DNA of 64,000 nucleotides from Streptosporangium sp. NBC_01495 (GCF_036250735.1 NZ_CP109430.1:9300001-9364000); one strand, 5' to 3'. Positions 14,908-22,859 are shown, numbered from the stretch's first letter. The notes: a model not told the origin generated them from the sequence alone. A program made the numbers and translations.

Positions 14908-16188
14908 TCATCCGAGGACGATGGCGATACCGGGGAACGCGGCGGTCGCGTTGCTCCACGGCGAGTAGTACATCCGCCAGGCGCAGGTGCGGCCGCTGGT
15001 CACGTAGCCGGTGCAGGGCACCGCGGTGCTGGTGTCGATCGCGGTGTTGACGCCCGCCGCGTACACCTGGGTGGTGTTGGCCGAGTTGATGACCTCCACC
15101 GAGCCACCGCTGTCGCCCTGGCCGACCGCGTTGGTGCGCGCCGACTGCTCGGCCCGCACCGTGCCCGTGATCAGGTACCCCACATTGATCGTTACATTGA
15201 TCTGCTGCACCTGGATGCTGCAGTTGGTGCCCGAGTACGCGCCGGAGGTGCACACCCACAGGCCCACGTAGGAGCTGGAGGTGCCGATGACCGGGTTGCT
15301 GAACTCCGGCGAGGTGGAGCCGGGGTTGTTGTTGAAGACCCGGCCCGCGGAGGTGCCGTTGATCAGCAGCACGTCAAGGCCGTCGTTGTCCGGCGAGATC
15401 GAGCCGATCACCTGGCCGGTCGGGTCGGTGGCCGTCTGACCGACGTTGCCGCAGTGGCCCGCGGACAGCATCCTGCTCGTCCCGCCGTAGGTGACGGCGA
15501 AGCCCGTCGAGCAGCCGCCGCCGGTGCTGGCGTTACGCCAGGCCGCGCCGCCCCACCAGGGCGGGGAGTCGTCCCAGCGGGTGGTCAGCGTCGGCTTGAC
15601 GCCGGCCTCCACGGTCACCGGCACCGCCGAGTCGGCGACCTTCGAGCGGGTGAGGCCGTAGTCGGCGCCCGATACCGTGAGGCCCGAGCCGTCGACGTTT
15701 GGCGCGATCGCCGTGATCACGTCGCCGGACTTGCGGGCCAGGCGGTTCATTTCCCGCTCCAGCTCGCGGGCCGAGTAGGCGGCGGACAGGACGCTGACGG
15801 GCACCTCTTGGCGCACCTGGCCTAGCAGGTCGCGGACGGGCTTGGGGGTGTCCCCCTTCCAGTAAATGCGCAGCTCATGGTTCTCCGGCGCGGCCACGAT
15901 GCCGGCGAACCCGGCGCCGCCCTGCGCCTTGACCGCGGCGGTGACACGGTCGGCGGCCTTGACCAGCTTCTCCTGGGTGGCCAGCAGGTCCTTCCAGGAG
16001 GCGAAACCGCCCGGGACCGCGCCGGCCGGCTCGATGGGCCGGGTGGTGGTGTCCTTGACGGGGGCAGGCGCGGGGGCCGCGACGGCCTGCCCGGCGCCCA
16101 TCCCGACAAGGACGAGGGCGGTGCTAAGTGCCACTGCCAGACGACGAGGGGATCGTGGGGATCTTGTGGCGGTTGGGGGGATTTCCAC
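14908..16188 (-). CDS. Secreted streptogrisin-like serine protease (S1), copy 1
   Basis: The 426-residue pre-pro-protease has a signal peptide ending at AVAAPA (about residue 40) and a pro-domain (about 45-190) with AGIVAAPENHELRIYWKGD. The protease domain has H245 in SAGHCG, D272 in DGLDVLL and S360 in GQGDSGGSV, with a Cys pair C226/C246 placed like the conserved disulfide. GTG 16188 follows AAGGAG by 8 nt. Note the Ser after the catalytic GDSGG, where copy 2 has Pro. The propeptide is expected to fold the enzyme outside the cell and be cleaved off. Tandem duplication is the simplest origin of the pair. Confidence 0.92.
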   Translation of the reverse strand: MEIPPTATRSPRSPRRLAVALSTALVLVGMGAGQAVAAPAPAPVKDTTTRPIEPAGAVPGGFASWKDLLATQEKLVKAADRVTAAVKAQGGAGFAGIVAAPENHELRIYWKGDTPKPVRDLLGQVRQEVPVSVLSAAYSARELEREMNRLARKSGDVITAIAPNVDGSGLTVSGADYGLTRSKVADSAVPVTVEAGVKPTLTTRWDDSPPWWGGAAWRNASTGGGCSTGFAVTYGGTSRMLSAGHCGNVGQTATDPTGQVIGSISPDNDGLDVLLINGTSAGRVFNNNPGSTSPEFSNPVIGTSSSYVGLWVCTSGAYSGTNCSIQVQQINVTINVGYLITGTVRAEQSARTNAVGQGDSGGSVEVINSANTTQVYAAGVNTAIDTSTAVPCTGYVTSGRTCAWRMYYSPWSNATAAFPGIAIVLG

Positions 16189-16508
16189 CTGAATGCTCCT
16201 TGGTGACTCGCTTGCTCGGATACATCCGATATTCCATGCATTAAGTTGTTAATCAATGACTTGACTACAGTTATTAAGGCTGGTAAAGCACCGGCCGCAT
16301 GCCGGTATTCCGGCTTCGCATCTACGGGAAGGTGAAAACGATCACTGGAGCTTGACCTGCGGATATACGCCTAAAGACTTCCGTAATTCCAGCCAATAGC
16401 ACATGCCATTAATTGTCCGCTTCTGGACATGGCGGAAAAGTGATGATCATCGGTTTAGGGAGCATCTGGGCAGCCCGGCGCATAAGAAAGCCGTTATTGA
16501 GACGGTCA
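16189..16508. other. AT-richer upstream region of the protease genes
   Basis: 320 bases without a gene. It is markedly more AT-rich than its neighbours and carries the promoter of the protease gene at 16188. On the minus strand TTGATT and AATATC are 17 bp apart about 25-60 nt before the start, a possible promoter. Nothing else is recognisable before the IS630 left end at 16511. Confidence 0.4.
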
Positions 16509-16964
16509 TAAGTTTTGGTACTTGTTGAGTGGCGGTGGGAGATCGAGTTCGGGGCGGACGGCACGCTGCGCTACCGGCTGTGGCACGGCTCGATGGATCG
16601 GTGGGCGTTCATCGGCTTTGCGGGCGGTTGCTGCGGACTGTCACCGGGCCGATCTTCCTGATCGTCGACGGCTCCTCGATCCACACCGCCCGGGCGGTCG
16701 GTGATTTCGTCGCGCGTACCGGCGGCCGGTTGCGCCTGTTCTTCCTGCCCGGCTACGCACCCGATCTCAACCCCGATGAGTGGGTCGACCAGAACCTCAA
16801 GGCCTGGGCGGCTTGTGAGGCGGTCGCCGACGAGCACGAGTTGGCCGCGGCCATGCACAGCGGCATGCACCGGCTTGCAAAAGCGCCCCGACATCGTCCG
16901 GGCCTTCTCCGCCGACCCTCACCTGGCCTACATCAGCCGGTAGCGCCAACAGTTCCAAAACATA
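16509..16964 (+). mobile_element. Internally deleted IS630-type element
   Basis: A terminal repeat at 16511-16527 (AGTTTTGGTACTTGTTG) matches the inverse of 16947-16962 with one mismatch and one gap, and TA dinucleotides flank both ends (16509-16510, 16963-16964), the IS630 target. Between them is only the C-terminal half of a transposase: PIFLIVDGSSIHTARAV with the catalytic Asp, FLPGYAPDLNPDEWVDQNLK with the catalytic Glu, and a final RPDIVRAFSADPHLAYI. At least two frameshifts (near 16615-16640 and 16875) break it. The first half of the gene is missing, so this copy cannot move on its own. Confidence 0.8.
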
Positions 16965-17060
16965 TGATCGGCTCAGTAACAACGGCCCTGGACGGGTGTG
17001 GATACACCGAGACTCACGGAGTGCCCAGACCACGCCTAACCAGGTATGCAAGACGGCGAA

Positions 17061-17099
17061 GGACGGTCCTGGACGAGCGGGCTCCAACTCGTAATGAAG
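17061..17099 (+). repeat. Right copy of the 39-bp inverted repeat (att-like)
   Basis: ggacggtcctggacga, 9 variable bases and aactcgtaatgaag form the reverse complement of 8874-8912. The plus-strand translation here (RRRRTVLDERAPTRNE) resembles the minus-strand translation of the left copy (RRQRWTVLDDRPLTRNE), so both come from the same ancestral sequence next to a tRNA-type attachment site. No tRNA T arm remains on this side. Confidence 0.7.
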
Positions 17100-17213
17100 T
17101 GCTCCAACTCCCCGCCCCATTGCTTCCTGGTCGACCTCACGTATTGGGTGGGGACAACAGGATGATGAGGACGACATGGGCAAACTGTGTGGGAAACCCG
17201 TGGAGGTGGTCCA

Positions 17214-17380
17214 TGTCTGAAACCGCCCGCGACGTGACCGCCGGGCGTCAGCGTCCGGAACTGCCGCCGGAGGCGAACCACTACCGCCGGCAGTATTCGT
17301 ACAAGAACCCGAACGGCTACTGCGGGATCGGGGAGACGGGCGTGACCTGTCCTGCCGGTCTTACTTCTGGTGAGGTGTAG
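17214..17380 (+). CDS. Small 55-residue Cys-containing protein (YKNPNGYC family)
   Basis: A strong ribosome site (GGAGGTGG about 5 nt upstream) precedes ATG 17214. The product starts MSETARDVTAG, has a charged middle (RPELPPEANHYRRQ) and a C-terminal YSYKNPNGYCGIGETG...TCPAG segment with two Cys 12 residues apart. The family is not known to me. Two partial copies of the same coding sequence lie at 4257 and 20734, both at rearrangement breakpoints. Leader-plus-short-Cys/Tyr/Asn/Pro tail could suit a modified peptide, but no modification or export gene is adjacent, so function is left open. Confidence 0.65.
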
Positions 17381-17517
17381 AGCTGCGGTTTCGCCCTGAA
17401 CGGCCGGTCCTTGGCCGGCTCCTTCCATGCGCCGGACCGGAGCGAGGTTCATCCGGCCCCTCCGCTGTTCGTCTGTGGGACGGTCACCGGCGAATCGCGG
17501 TTCTTCCTTCGAAGAAA

Positions 17518-17545
17518 TGTGCAGAACTCCGGGAGTCGAACCCGG
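17518..17545 (-). pseudogene. tRNA 3'-end-like remnant
   Basis: On the minus strand 17529-17545 forms a perfect 5-bp T stem with a TTCGACT loop, followed by a 7-nt acceptor-like strand. No matching 5' acceptor, D arm or anticodon arm is found upstream, where the response-regulator gene lies. A short TTCTTC/GAAGAA hairpin follows at 17501-17516. This looks like an integration scar, but it is short and could be chance. Confidence 0.35.
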
Positions 17546-17560
17546 GGTCATCACGTCCGG

Positions 17561-18226
17561 TCACGGGGTGGCGTTGCCGGTGGCCCAGGCCCAGGCGGCG
17601 ATGCCGACGCGGTTCCGGGCGCTGAGCTTGCGCTGGATGCCGGCGATGTGGTTCTTGACCGTACCGGGCGAGATGAACAGGGCGGTCGCGATCTCGGCGT
17701 TGGTGTGGCCTTGGGCGACCAGGCGGGTGATCTGGAGTTCGCGATCGGTGAGTCGCGTGGAGTCGACGCGGCCGGATGTGGGTTGCGGTCTCGCGGTGAG
17801 AGCGCGCAGGAGTCGTACGGTGATCTGCGGGCTGATGAGGGTGTCACCGGACATGGCGGCGCGGACGGCTTCGGCCAGGATGGCCGGGCTGGAGCGTTTC
17901 AGCAGGAAGCCGCAGGCGCCGTTGCGCAGTGCGGTGTGGACGTAGTCGTCGAGGTCGAAGGTGGTGACGACCACGACACGGATCGGGTCGGTCACCTGTG
18001 GTCCGGCGAGCAGGCGGGTGACCTCAAGTCCGTCGATGCGGGGCATCCGGATGTCGGCGAGCACCACGTCCGGGCGCAGATGGCGGGCCTGTTCCACGGC
18101 GGTGGCCCCACAGGCCGCCTCGGCGACGACGGTCATGTCGGGCTGGGCGTCCAGGATGATCCGGAATGCGCTGCGGATGTTCTCCTGATCGTCGGCGACC
18201 AGGATGCGGGTCGGCCGGCCGGTCAT
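17561..18226 (-). CDS. LuxR/NarL-family response regulator
   Basis: The 221-residue regulator has a receiver domain (ILVADDQENIR, phospho-Asp in VVLADIRMP, TTFDLDDY, LLKRSS) and a C-terminal LuxR HTH (LTDRELQITRLVAQG, GTVKNHIAGIQRKL). ATG 18226 overlaps the kinase stop by four bases (ATGA), so it is taken as the start in preference to a longer frame. It is the second gene of a minus-strand pair with the kinase at 19476. A tRNA-like remnant lies right after its stop. Confidence 0.92.
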   Translation of the reverse strand: MTGRPTRILVADDQENIRSAFRIILDAQPDMTVVAEAACGATAVEQARHLRPDVVLADIRMPRIDGLEVTRLLAGPQVTDPIRVVVVTTFDLDDYVHTALRNGACGFLLKRSSPAILAEAVRAAMSGDTLISPQITVRLLRALTARPQPTSGRVDSTRLTDRELQITRLVAQGHTNAEIATALFISPGTVKNHIAGIQRKLSARNRVGIAAWAWATGNATP

Positions 18227-19476
18227 GCCGTCACCGGCCGGACGCCCTCGCGGTGAGGCGAGGCGGCCAGTGGCATGGTGGCGGTGAGACGCCATCCGTA
18301 CGGAGGATTCGGGCCTGTGGCCAGGTCGCCGCCAAGCGCTTCGACGCGTTCGGCCAGGCCGGCCAGGCCGAAACCGCCGCTGCGGGCCGCGCTGCCGAGC
18401 CCGTGCCGGGTGGGTGTGGGGCCGGTTCGGGCGTCGTCCGTCACGGTGACCTCCAGGGCGTGCCCGGTGAGAGTACGGATGCGGCGGACGGTCACCTCCG
18501 CCCGGCTCGCCGCCGCCGCGTGGCGGCGCACGTTGGTCAGTGCCTCCACGACGACCCGGTACGCCGTGGCGGCCACTTCCCGGGGCACGACGCCGTTCGG
18601 GTCTTCGAGCCCCGCGTCGATGTCGAGGTGGACCGCCGCGGTGCCGGAGGAGGAGAACCGATCGGCCAGTTCCCGAAGGTCCGCCAGCGCCGGGAGCGGT
18701 GTCCGGCCGACGAGATCGTCCGCGTCGTGCAGCATCCGTACGGTCCGGTCCATCGACGTCAATGCCTGGAGCGCGGCCTGCTCGATGCGCTGGAAGGCGG
18801 CCACCGCCTGCCGCGGGTCCTGTTCGGCGAGGATCCGGCCGGCTTGGGCTTGGGCGAGCATCCCGCTGACGTCGTGGGCGACGAAGTCATGCAGGTCGCG
18901 GGCGAGTCGCGTGCGTTGTGCCTGGCGGGCCGCGCGTACGGAGCGGGCCCGATGGGCGTCCAGAGAGCGCAGATAGAGCCCGATCGTGGCCGCGAGTGCC
19001 GCCGACAGGCCCCAGCCGACGAATCCGCCCAGTGCCGCGAGGGTCGGCGGTCCCAGCCCGTACCGCAGCAGCAAGACCGGTGTGGCCACGCCCGCGAGAC
19101 CCGCGGCGATCAGCGCGGCGCGGACGGGCGCGGCGCGTACCACCAAAACGATCAGGACGAGCAAGCTCGCGGACTCGCCGACGACCCAGCCGGTGGCGGG
19201 GGTTCCCGCTCCGTGTTCCGCACCGAGCAGCAGGACGCCGGCGGTCGCGGCCAGCGAGACGATGCCCGCCCCGCCGGTGACCGCCGCGATCCGGCGGCCG
19301 TCGAACGGCCAGGCGACGAGCACTCCGAGGGCGGCCGCCGTCGTCAGAGACATCGGCAGCGTGGCCGACGGGCCGTACGCGGGCGCGGCGGCGATCCCGG
19401 TCAGCGCCACGAGGACGGCAGCGGCCACACCGGCCCGCACGCGCCACCGCGGGGCTCCGCTGGTTCGTGTGCGCAT
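18223..19476 (-). CDS. Sensor histidine kinase, NarL/DesK-type (HisKA_3)
   Basis: The 417-residue membrane kinase has about six hydrophobic segments in residues 15-175, a linker with Arg-rich helix, the phospho-acceptor box LARDLHDFVAHDVSGML (His near 202), an N box EALTNVRRHA, and a G box GGFGLAGLAERVEALGG. Its ATP-binding DDART region is somewhat diverged. It partners the regulator at 18226. The divergent neighbour at 19642 is a membrane protein, a frequent target or accessory of such systems; that link is inference. Confidence 0.92.
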   Translation of the reverse strand: MRTRTSGAPRWRVRAGVAAAVLVALTGIAAAPAYGPSATLPMSLTTAAALGVLVAWPFDGRRIAAVTGGAGIVSLAATAGVLLLGAEHGAGTPATGWVVGESASLLVLIVLVVRAAPVRAALIAAGLAGVATPVLLLRYGLGPPTLAALGGFVGWGLSAALAATIGLYLRSLDAHRARSVRAARQAQRTRLARDLHDFVAHDVSGMLAQAQAGRILAEQDPRQAVAAFQRIEQAALQALTSMDRTVRMLHDADDLVGRTPLPALADLRELADRFSSSGTAAVHLDIDAGLEDPNGVVPREVAATAYRVVVEALTNVRRHAAAASRAEVTVRRIRTLTGHALEVTVTDDARTGPTPTRHGLGSAARSGGFGLAGLAERVEALGGDLATGPNPPYGWRLTATMPLAASPHREGVRPVTA

Positions 19477-19641
19477 ACCCCGAGCCTAGATGTCCGGCCG
19501 TTCCAGCGCCCCGTGCCGAACGGCACATTCACCCGTCCGAATCCATCTCCACCCAGGCCTTTCGGCACATGGGCCGACGGCCCGGTCTCCTCGACGCTGA
19601 ATCCAGAACGTGATTCCCGAACGTGAGGACGTGATGGACGG

Positions 19642-20730
19642 ATGCTCCGCTGGTGGAGGTACTGGCCGGCCTGGTCCGGATACGCCGCGGCCGTGTGGTC
19701 GCTGTCATACGGGGCGCTCGGGCTCTTCTGGGCGCTGGGCGGCGGCGGATTCCCGTTCGCGCCCGTCGACGACGACCGTGCGTCGGGTTCGATCCTGGAG
19801 GGCAGCGAGGTCGGGATCGTCGCGCCGGGCATGGCCGTCGTCGGGCTGGTCGGCGCGATCGCGGCGCTGGCGATGGCGCGGGAATGGGGACGAGACGGCA
19901 CCCGTACGGCACTGGTCGTCTTCGGCTGGACCCTGGCCGGCACGCTCGCCCTGGTGATCCCTGACTACACCCTGCTCGTACTGCTGGCCTTCGCCCCGTT
20001 GCTGCTGGTGTTCGCCTTCACCGGGGTACCCGGGCCGCAGGACGGCATCGGGGACATCCTGTACTGGCATCGGCTGAACCTGATCGTCGTCTTCGCCGGT
20101 GGCCTGCTGTGGGCCCTGACGACCCTCGCCTACCGGAGGCGTACCAGGCAGGCGTGCGCACATTGCGGCCGGCGTGGCGCGGTGACCGGCCGATGGACCA
20201 CGCCGGACGCGCTGCGCCGCTGGGGCCGGTGGGCCGTCTACGTGGCGTGCGCCGCACCCATCCCGTACGAGGTCACCAGAATCGCCTGGTACTTCGGAAT
20301 CCCGCTCGGCATTCCCGAGGACTTCACGCGGATGATGCAGGAGACGCCCGGCATGCTGGAGGTGGGACTCGGCGGCGCCATCGCGTCGATCTGCGGATGC
20401 GTCCTCACCCACGGCCTCGTCAGCCGGTGGGGCGAGGTCTACCCACGCTGGGTCTGGTTCAAGGCGGGCGAACGAGTCCCACCGGCACTGGCTGTGATCC
20501 CCGCCTCCATCGTGGCGGTCGTCCTGATACCCGCCGGGCTGATGAACGTCCGGATGGGCGTCGATCTCGCCACGTGGGGCGCCAACGCGCCAGGCATGCT
20601 GTGGGTCGTGTGGGGCGCGGCCCTTGGCGCCGCCGCCTGCGCCTACGGCCTGCGCCGACGCGGAACCTGCCGCTACTGCCAGGTGGGCGAGGACGGCGAC
20701 CGGCCTGCCGAACTCGTGCATGAGCTGTAG
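19642..20730 (+). CDS. Polytopic membrane protein with two CxxC knuckles
   Basis: The 362-residue protein has about eight membrane segments. A CAHCGRRG knuckle sits near residue 173 and a CRYCQVG knuckle near 349, a split zinc-ribbon-like arrangement on the inner side. WYFGIPLGIPEDF and RWGEVYPRWVWFKAGERVP are conserved-looking loops. The start is ATG 19642; an overlapping out-of-frame ATG at 19634 is ignored. No ribosome site is clear. The last codons (DRPAELVHEL) may be foreign: they align with the beginning of the YKNPNGYC small-gene segment, so the C-terminus may have been altered by recombination. Function unknown. Confidence 0.75.
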   Translation: MLRWWRYWPAWSGYAAAVWSLSYGALGLFWALGGGGFPFAPVDDDRASGSILEGSEVGIVAPGMAVVGLVGAIAALAMAREWGRDGTRTALVVFGWTLAGTLALVIPDYTLLVLLAFAPLLLVFAFTGVPGPQDGIGDILYWHRLNLIVVFAGGLLWALTTLAYRRRTRQACAHCGRRGAVTGRWTTPDALRRWGRWAVYVACAAPIPYEVTRIAWYFGIPLGIPEDFTRMMQETPGMLEVGLGGAIASICGCVLTHGLVSRWGEVYPRWVWFKAGERVPPALAVIPASIVAVVLIPAGLMNVRMGVDLATWGANAPGMLWVVWGAALGAAACAYGLRRRGTCRYCQVGEDGDRPAELVHEL

Positions 20731-20733
20731 CTC

Positions 20734-20820
20734 TACCACCAGCGATACCTGTACAAGAACCCGAACGGCTACTGCGAGATCGGCGGAACCGGGGGCTCCT
20801 GCCCGGTCGGCCCGACCTCC
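20734..20820 (+). pseudogene. Broken copy of the YKNPNGYC small gene
   Basis: Immediately after the membrane-protein stop the plus strand reads YHQRYLYKNPNGYCEIGG, then GGSCPVGPTS. It parallels the C-terminal 30 residues of the intact small protein at 17214, including both Cys. The N-terminal part is absent or fused to the preceding gene. It runs directly into an IS5-like remnant. Confidence 0.6.
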
Positions 20821-20919
20821 TTCGTGGTCGGCCGTGCCTGTTGTCACGCGGCCGGCTACGAGATGCGGGAGATCGTCAACGCGGTCCTCTGCCAGGGTCG
20901 GACCGGCTGCCGGTGGGAT
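20821..20919 (+). pseudogene. IS5-family transposase N-terminal remnant
   Basis: The frame continues as YEMREIVNAVLCQGRTGCRWD, the well-known N-terminal segment of IS5-type transposases (REIVNAILY..RTGCQW). About 30 codons remain, then similarity ends. It overlaps the 3' end of the TetR gene on the other strand, whose last residues are therefore probably derived from this junction. Confidence 0.6.
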
Positions 20920-21502
20920 TCCCGATCGCGGGCAGGATCGCCTGGTCGACTATCGCCGCGAGGTCCTCGTCGCTGGGCGGTGCCCCGGCGTCGATCAGGC
21001 GCTTGGTGACGAGGGCCTCGCCGATGTCGGCCACGACCGGGGTAAGTAGCTCAGCCGGGAAGTGGCCCCGGTCGGCGTAGTGCTGCAGCACGGTGCGGGT
21101 GAACGTGCCGCCCCGGTTGGCGAAGACCCGCTCGAACAGGGCCTCGGACATCAGCGCGGCGCTCTTCGGGTCGGTGAGGATGGCCGCGACGGCGCGGCCC
21201 GCCGGGCTGAAGGCCCAGTCCACCATGAGGCGCAGGGCGCGGATGAGGTCACCGCGCAGGTCGTCGGCCCCCGCCGTCGGCTCCTCGACCGGGTGCTGGT
21301 GGTAGAGCGCGTCGAGGAGCACCTCCAACGGGTCCGACCAGCGGCGATACAGGGTCGTGCGGGGCGTGGCCGCGCGCCGGGCGATGCCGTCCATGGTCAG
21401 CCGGCCCGCACCGACCTCCACCACCTCTTCCAGCACGGCATCGTGGATGGCCTTCAGCAGTTCTTCTCCGCGCCGGCGCATCCGGACGTTGTGATCGCCC
21501 AT
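20876..21502 (-). CDS. TetR-family transcriptional regulator
   Basis: The 208-residue protein has an N-terminal TetR HTH (MDGIARRAATPRTTLYRRW near 38-57) and a helical C-terminal domain (TetR_C type with MVDWAFSPAGRAV). ATG 21502 has AGAGGGG 6 nt upstream; a GTG two codons earlier is the alternative. The tail (PTGSRSDPGRGPR) extends into an IS5 remnant and is likely not original. It is divergent from the DUF418 gene with two matching palindromes between them, so it probably represses both. Confidence 0.88.
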   Translation of the reverse strand: MGDHNVRMRRRGEELLKAIHDAVLEEVVEVGAGRLTMDGIARRAATPRTTLYRRWSDPLEVLLDALYHQHPVEEPTAGADDLRGDLIRALRLMVDWAFSPAGRAVAAILTDPKSAALMSEALFERVFANRGGTFTRTVLQHYADRGHFPAELLTPVVADIGEALVTKRLIDAGAPPSDEDLAAIVDQAILPAIGNPTGSRSDPGRGPR

Positions 21503-21517
21503 CCCCACCCCTCTTGC

Positions 21518-21570
21518 TTAGCTGCACGGGTGTATCTTACTCTCAACATTAGCTACACTCCTGTATCTAA
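21518..21570. promoter_or_regulatory. Two similar 22-bp palindromes between tetR and DUF418 genes
   Basis: Operator-like sequences at 21518-21539 and 21549-21570 share TTAGCTnCAC...TGTATCT. The second is TTAG-n-TACA...TGTA-n-CTAA, an almost perfect palindrome. Centres are 31 bp apart, three helical turns. They occupy most of the 84-bp divergent gap, so binding would block both promoters. Confidence 0.7.
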
Positions 21571-21586
21571 TTCTGAGGGGACAACC

Positions 21587-22759
21587 ATGTCCATCGCCCC
21601 ACCGGCCCCCGTTCACGGGGCCACTCCCATCACCCAGCGCGCGCTCGCGCCCGATCTCGCACGCGGGCTGATGCTGCTGCTCATCGCGGTGGCACACGCG
21701 CACATGTACCTGTCAGGCCACGACACGGGCTTCCGCGGCTACGCGCTCGACGGCGGCGCCCTGGACCGACTGGTCGCCGGGACGCAGATCCTGCTGGTGG
21801 ACGGACGCGCGCTGCCCATGTTCGCCGCCCTGTTCGGCTACGGCCTGGTGCAACTCGCCAACCGGCAGCTCGCCACGGGCAGGAGCTGGCCACAGGTGCG
21901 CAAGATGCTGCGCCGGCGGAGCCTGTGGCTGCTGGCGTTCGGGTTCTGCCACGCGCTGCTGCTGTTCTTCGGCGACATCCTCGGGGCGTACGGGCTGGTC
22001 GGGCTCGTGCTCGCCGGGTTCATCCGGCGCGAGGACAAGGTCGTGCTACGGGCCGCCGCCGCAGGGCTGGTACTGCACGTCGTGATCCTGTTCGGCTTCG
22101 GACTGCTCACCATCTCCGCGCCCAAGGGCGACACGCCCGCCGCCATGGCGGACCCGATCGAGGCGACCGTGATGCGGCTCATCGGATGGTCCGGAATGAC
22201 GCCCACCTACTTCGCCGCCAGCGTCGTGCCGGCCTTCCTGTTCGGGATCTGGGCGGCAAGACGCCGCCTGCTGGAAGACCCCATCTCCCACCGGGACCTG
22301 CTCTCCCGGGTCGCCGTCCTGGGCACCGGACCGGCCCTCGCCGGCGCGGTGCCGCTGATGCTGATCGACACCCGCATCTGGACGCCATCGGACATGGTCG
22401 CCGTGTCGGCGTACGCACTGCACAGCGTGACCGGCATCGCCGGCGGACTCGCGTACGCGGCCATCATCGGACTCGCCGTCAGCCGGATGCGACGCGGCCA
22501 CCCCGGCCCGGTCATCAGGGCCCTGGCCGCGTGCGGCCAATGGTCACTGACCTGCTACCTCCTCCAGTCAGTGATCTTCGTAGCGGTGTTCGCGCCGTAC
22601 ACCGGAGGGCTCGGCACGCATGTCGGCGACGCCGCGGCGTCCGGCATCGCCGTGGCGACCTGGCTGGCCACCGTGGTGCTCGCCGCACTGCTGGCACCCG
22701 GCGGGCGAAGAGGACCGGCCGAAGCCGCACTGCGGCGCCTCACCTACTCGCGCCGCTGA
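21587..22759 (+). CDS. DUF418-family membrane protein
   Basis: The 390-residue protein has about ten membrane helices. The N-terminal PDLARGLMLLLIAVAHAHMY and ALPMFAALFGYGLVQ segments and the C-terminal GQWSLTCYLLQSVIF segment are the DUF418/acyltransferase-3-related hallmarks. ATG 21587 follows GAGGGG by 6 nt. Relatives are linked to membrane or cell-wall modification but lack a firm biochemical role. Control by the divergent TetR gene is likely. Confidence 0.88.
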   Translation: MSIAPPAPVHGATPITQRALAPDLARGLMLLLIAVAHAHMYLSGHDTGFRGYALDGGALDRLVAGTQILLVDGRALPMFAALFGYGLVQLANRQLATGRSWPQVRKMLRRRSLWLLAFGFCHALLLFFGDILGAYGLVGLVLAGFIRREDKVVLRAAAAGLVLHVVILFGFGLLTISAPKGDTPAAMADPIEATVMRLIGWSGMTPTYFAASVVPAFLFGIWAARRRLLEDPISHRDLLSRVAVLGTGPALAGAVPLMLIDTRIWTPSDMVAVSAYALHSVTGIAGGLAYAAIIGLAVSRMRRGHPGPVIRALAACGQWSLTCYLLQSVIFVAVFAPYTGGLGTHVGDAAASGIAVATWLATVVLAALLAPGGRRGPAEAALRRLTYSRR

Positions 22760-22828
22760 CTCCCCGTACGTCGGGGTACCGGCCCGACGGGTCGCGGCTG
22801 TCGGCCGGCGGACATCCGGCAATGCCGA

Positions 22829-22859
22829 AGGCCGCTTCCAATGCCCTGGAAGCGGTCCT
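22829..22859 (+). terminator. Hairpin after the DUF418 gene
   Basis: aggccgcttcca (22829-22840) pairs with tggaagcggtcct (22847-22859) around a 6-nt loop, and CTTGACC follows. It lies 70 nt after the DUF418 stop and before the convergent ArsR-type gene. Confidence 0.65.

Noticed and set aside
17214..17380. RiPP biosynthetic cluster
   Set aside because: No modification enzyme, protease or transporter lies next to the small gene; only the small gene itself is supported.
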